Of a stretch of 64,000 nucleotides of DNA, positions 62,455 through 64,000 are shown piece after piece; the stretch's first letter is position 1; every line of letters begins with the position of its first letter. The DNA comes from JAODBJ01 sp963782465 (GTDB lineage Bacteria > Actinomycetota > Acidimicrobiia > IMCC26256 > PALSA-610). The stretch spans positions 186,001 to 250,000 of the forward strand of contig CAWAJR010000001.1 in NCBI GenBank assembly GCA_963782465.1, given 5' to 3'. Position numbers and translations under genes: made by a program. The notes under the pieces were generated by a model. The model was not told the DNA's origin. It saw only the letters and a program-made list of their open reading frames with translations, and searched no databases.

Positions 62455-63050
62455 ACATCACGATCACACCGGCGGAGTTCACGCTCATCCGGTACGACGC
62501 CAACGAGATCGCTGCGATCACCGCCGACGTCGCGGCCATGATCGACTTCCCGCCCGACGTCGACATCGCGATCGACGTCGACGAGGAACTGTTCGCGCCG
62601 CTCACCGGCCACATGTCCGACGTCGTCGACGGCGTCGCCCACATCTGGATCTCGGGCGCCAACTTCGAGGACAAGCGCCAGCCGCAACACTTCTCGCCCG
62701 GCCAGGCGCACGACGATCTGCTCGTCGCGTTGTTGCGCTGCAAGGACCGGCTTTCCGACGAGTTCGCCGGCGCGGCGAGCGACGCGGAGATCAGCCGGGC
62801 CGAACGGGCGGCGTGGGACGTGTCGGCCCACGGCCGGGCGGGCAAGCTCGGTGTGCACGTGCGCCGCCAGGCCCTGCTGTACGAGTTCCGCCTCCAGCAC
62901 GGTTTCACCGACGTCGCCGACGCCGCCTTCGACCGGCTGTTCGCGGGCGGCCCGGTGACGTGGGAAGGGCTGCGCGAGATCTGCAAGGAGACCGGCGCGG
63001 TCGAACGGCCGGCGTCGAAGGTCCCCGTCGACCTCCTCCGCCACAAGTAG
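62451..63050 (+). CDS. Conserved hypothetical protein in the ferritin-like operon
   Basis: A 199-residue protein: MNITITPAEFTLIRYDANEI, VDIAIDVDEELFAPLTGHMS, IWISGANFEDKRQPQHF and LVALLRCKDRLSDEFAGAA. Acidic, soluble, no signal peptide. It starts at TTG overlapping the DUF455 stop codon. No family recognised. The tight coupling implies work with the two ferritin-like proteins. A palindromic element follows the stop. Confidence 0.7.
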   Translation: MNITITPAEFTLIRYDANEIAAITADVAAMIDFPPDVDIAIDVDEELFAPLTGHMSDVVDGVAHIWISGANFEDKRQPQHFSPGQAHDDLLVALLRCKDRLSDEFAGAASDAEISRAERAAWDVSAHGRAGKLGVHVRRQALLYEFRLQHGFTDVADAAFDRLFAGGPVTWEGLREICKETGAVERPASKVPVDLLRHK

Positions 63051-63063
63051 CCCCGCCGCCCCC

Positions 63064-63122
63064 ACTCGTTTTGGTGTACCGAACCTGCCCGTCGCGGCCG
63101 TTCCGGTACATCAAAAGGAGTT
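63064..63122. repeat. Palindromic intergenic element, copy B
   Basis: ACTCGTTTTGGTGTACC (63064-63080) pairs with GGTACATCAAAAGGAGT (63105-63121) with two mismatches in 17, and GAAC/GTTC pairs further in. It begins 13 bp after one stop codon and touches the stop of the convergent DUF2505 gene. It aligns without gaps to copy A at 27.15 kb. Confidence 0.75.
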
Positions 63123-63616
63123 AGGCAGGCCGGCTGGCCCAGGCCTCGAGCGCGGCGGCTTCGAGGTCGATCCGGCGCAGCAGCCCGGGCAGGATCCTCT
63201 GCTCGGCGCGCGAGCCGATGAGCGGCACCCGCACCGACAGCTCGCCGGCCAGCTCGCGCACCGTGCCGGTGCCGCGGGCTTCGAGGCGGTACTCGCCCCG
63301 GCAGCGCAACCGATCGGGTTGGGCATCGGCGCGGACCCGCAGCGTGCCCCGTTCGTTCCCGGGGTCGACCCGCACCTCCTGCACCCAGGAGATGCGGGCG
63401 CCGGAGAGGATCTTGTTCGCGATCGGGTCGAGGGTGCCGTCGAACCGGAACCGGGCCCGCAGCACCGTGCCCTCCTCGTCGGTCGAGCGTTCGAGCACCT
63501 CGGGCGGTGCGACGTCGGGGAGGCGCAACCCGGCGACGAACGCCTCGTCGGTCATCGCCGCCGCAACCGCGTCGGGGAGCGACGGTGAACTCGTGCCGGG
63601 CCGTGAACGTCACCAT
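63121..63616 (-). CDS. DUF2505 family protein, one-base frameshift near the start
   Basis: The body MTDEAFVAGLRLPDVAPPEV, TVLRARFRFDGTLDPIANKI, WVQEVRVDPGNERGTLRVRA and a C-terminal ERILPGLL-type amphipathic helix match the SRPBCC-like DUF2505 family. ATG 63616 begins MVTFTARHEFTV in another frame. A one-base correction near 63580 joins it to LPDAVAAAMTDEAF, the usual 'F.aP.daV..a.td..F' start. Full length is about 164 residues. Function unknown; DUF2505 proteins are common in actinobacteria. Confidence 0.75.
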
Positions 63617-63632
63617 CGGGCCATCCTGCTCG

Positions 63633-63953
63633 TCAGATCAGGTCGTGGGCGCTGATGGTGTCGTGGAGGTCGATCTGGGGGGCGGCGGCGAGCAGGGGCA
63701 CGGCCTCCCGGGCCATCTCGGTCATGGCATGACCATCCAGGTGCGCCCGGGCCGCGGCCGGCGACGCCCACTTTTCGATCAACGTGAAACGGCCACCCTG
63801 AGTGGTGGAAACGACGAGGTCGATGTTGCGACAACCATCCTCGTTCCGGGCGGTCACGACGTAGCGAGACAGCGTGGCGGCGAGCGCAGCCTCGTCGCCC
63901 GGGCGGGCATCGAGCACTGCGGTCAGCACGGCCAGTTCGACGTCGCCGCTCAT
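63633..63953 (-). CDS. Antibiotic biosynthesis monooxygenase (ABM) domain protein
   Basis: A 106-residue ferredoxin-like ABM protein: VELAVLTAVLDARPGDEAAL, SRYVVTARNEDGCRNIDLVV, RFTLIEKWASPAAARAHLDG and a final LLAAAPQIDL strand. The 'E.W.s..a...H..' segment is characteristic. Members include quinol monooxygenases and heme-degrading enzymes; none of the specific active-site sets is clear. Its ATG overlaps the stop of an upstream open frame (ATGA). Confidence 0.8.
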   Translation of the reverse strand: MSGDVELAVLTAVLDARPGDEAALAATLSRYVVTARNEDGCRNIDLVVSTTQGGRFTLIEKWASPAAARAHLDGHAMTEMAREAVPLLAAAPQIDLHDTISAHDLI

Positions 63954-64000
63954 GCCTCAGCCCTGCGGCCACGAACCCCGCGCCGAACGGCATACGTGGC
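63950..64000 (-). CDS. Possible C-terminal end of a gene running off the window
   Basis: Seventeen codons, ending ATYAVRRGVRGRRAEA then TGA, stay open to the window edge. The TGA overlaps the ATG of the ABM gene, as in many operons here. Too short to identify. Confidence 0.3.
   Translation of the reverse strand, partial: ATYAVRRGVRGRRAEA

Overview
The window is GC-rich DNA packed with genes on both strands. It looks like chromosome of a high-GC actinobacterium, most plausibly an Acidimicrobiia-like lineage. That assignment is inferred from gene content: a WhiB protein, a GlnR-type orphan regulator beside type I and type II glutamine synthetases, a pair of Get3/ArsA-like ATPases next to whiB as in mycobacteria, a SufR-like regulator with an A-type Fe-S carrier and Mrp, and many GTG/TTG or leaderless starts. 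I saw no insertion sequence, integrase, prophage, CRISPR array or rRNA. One tRNA, tRNA-Pro(CGG), lies at 3154..3228.

Layout. 0-8.5 kb: LysR fragment, cupin, a VOC gene overlapping a hydrolase-adenylate cyclase fusion, tRNA-Pro, CysQ-like phosphatase, receiver protein, two ArsA-like ATPases, NfeD-like protein and WhiB. 8.5-18.2 kb: selA/selB, NUDIX and metallo-beta-lactamase pair, VOC, broken AraC-type regulator, aldehyde dehydrogenase, flavoprotein and DUF779. 18.2-28.7 kb: proline-rich membrane protein, Fe-S module (mrp, sufR-like, iscA-like), two lipoproteins, a compact xanthine-dehydrogenase-like fusion, ridA, MerR regulator and a secreted protein. 28.8-33.7 kb: nitrogen control (glnR, GSI-like gene, glnII, glnA) around a four-element GlnR-like box. 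Its adenylyltransferase glnE lies at 54.5-57.3 kb beside nadE.

35.3-46 kb is the most unusual part. It holds a Clp-like double AAA+ ATPase, a TIR protein, a membrane/RCK-like/RyR-domain protein, a TIR-beta-helix protein, a patatin-like phospholipase and a polytopic membrane protein. TIR enzymes, a predicted ligand-sensing RyR protein and a phospholipase in one likely operon suggest a nucleotide-signalled defence or self-killing system. I know of no named system with exactly this set. 46-64 kb: a diiron MBL protein with TetR, HAD phosphatase, two alpha/beta hydrolases, DksA-like zinc finger, GGDEF-EAL protein, glnE, nadE, a DMT exporter, a ferritin-like operon, DUF2505 and an ABM-domain protein.

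Two window-wide patterns matter to the reader. First, at least ten otherwise well-conserved genes carry one- or two-base frameshifts, mostly at short G/C runs. This looks like residual assembly indels, so 'broken' genes here should be checked against reads before being called pseudogenes. Second, long inverted repeats sit directly after many stop codons, and two of them (27.2 kb and 63.1 kb) are alignable copies of one 64-nt element.
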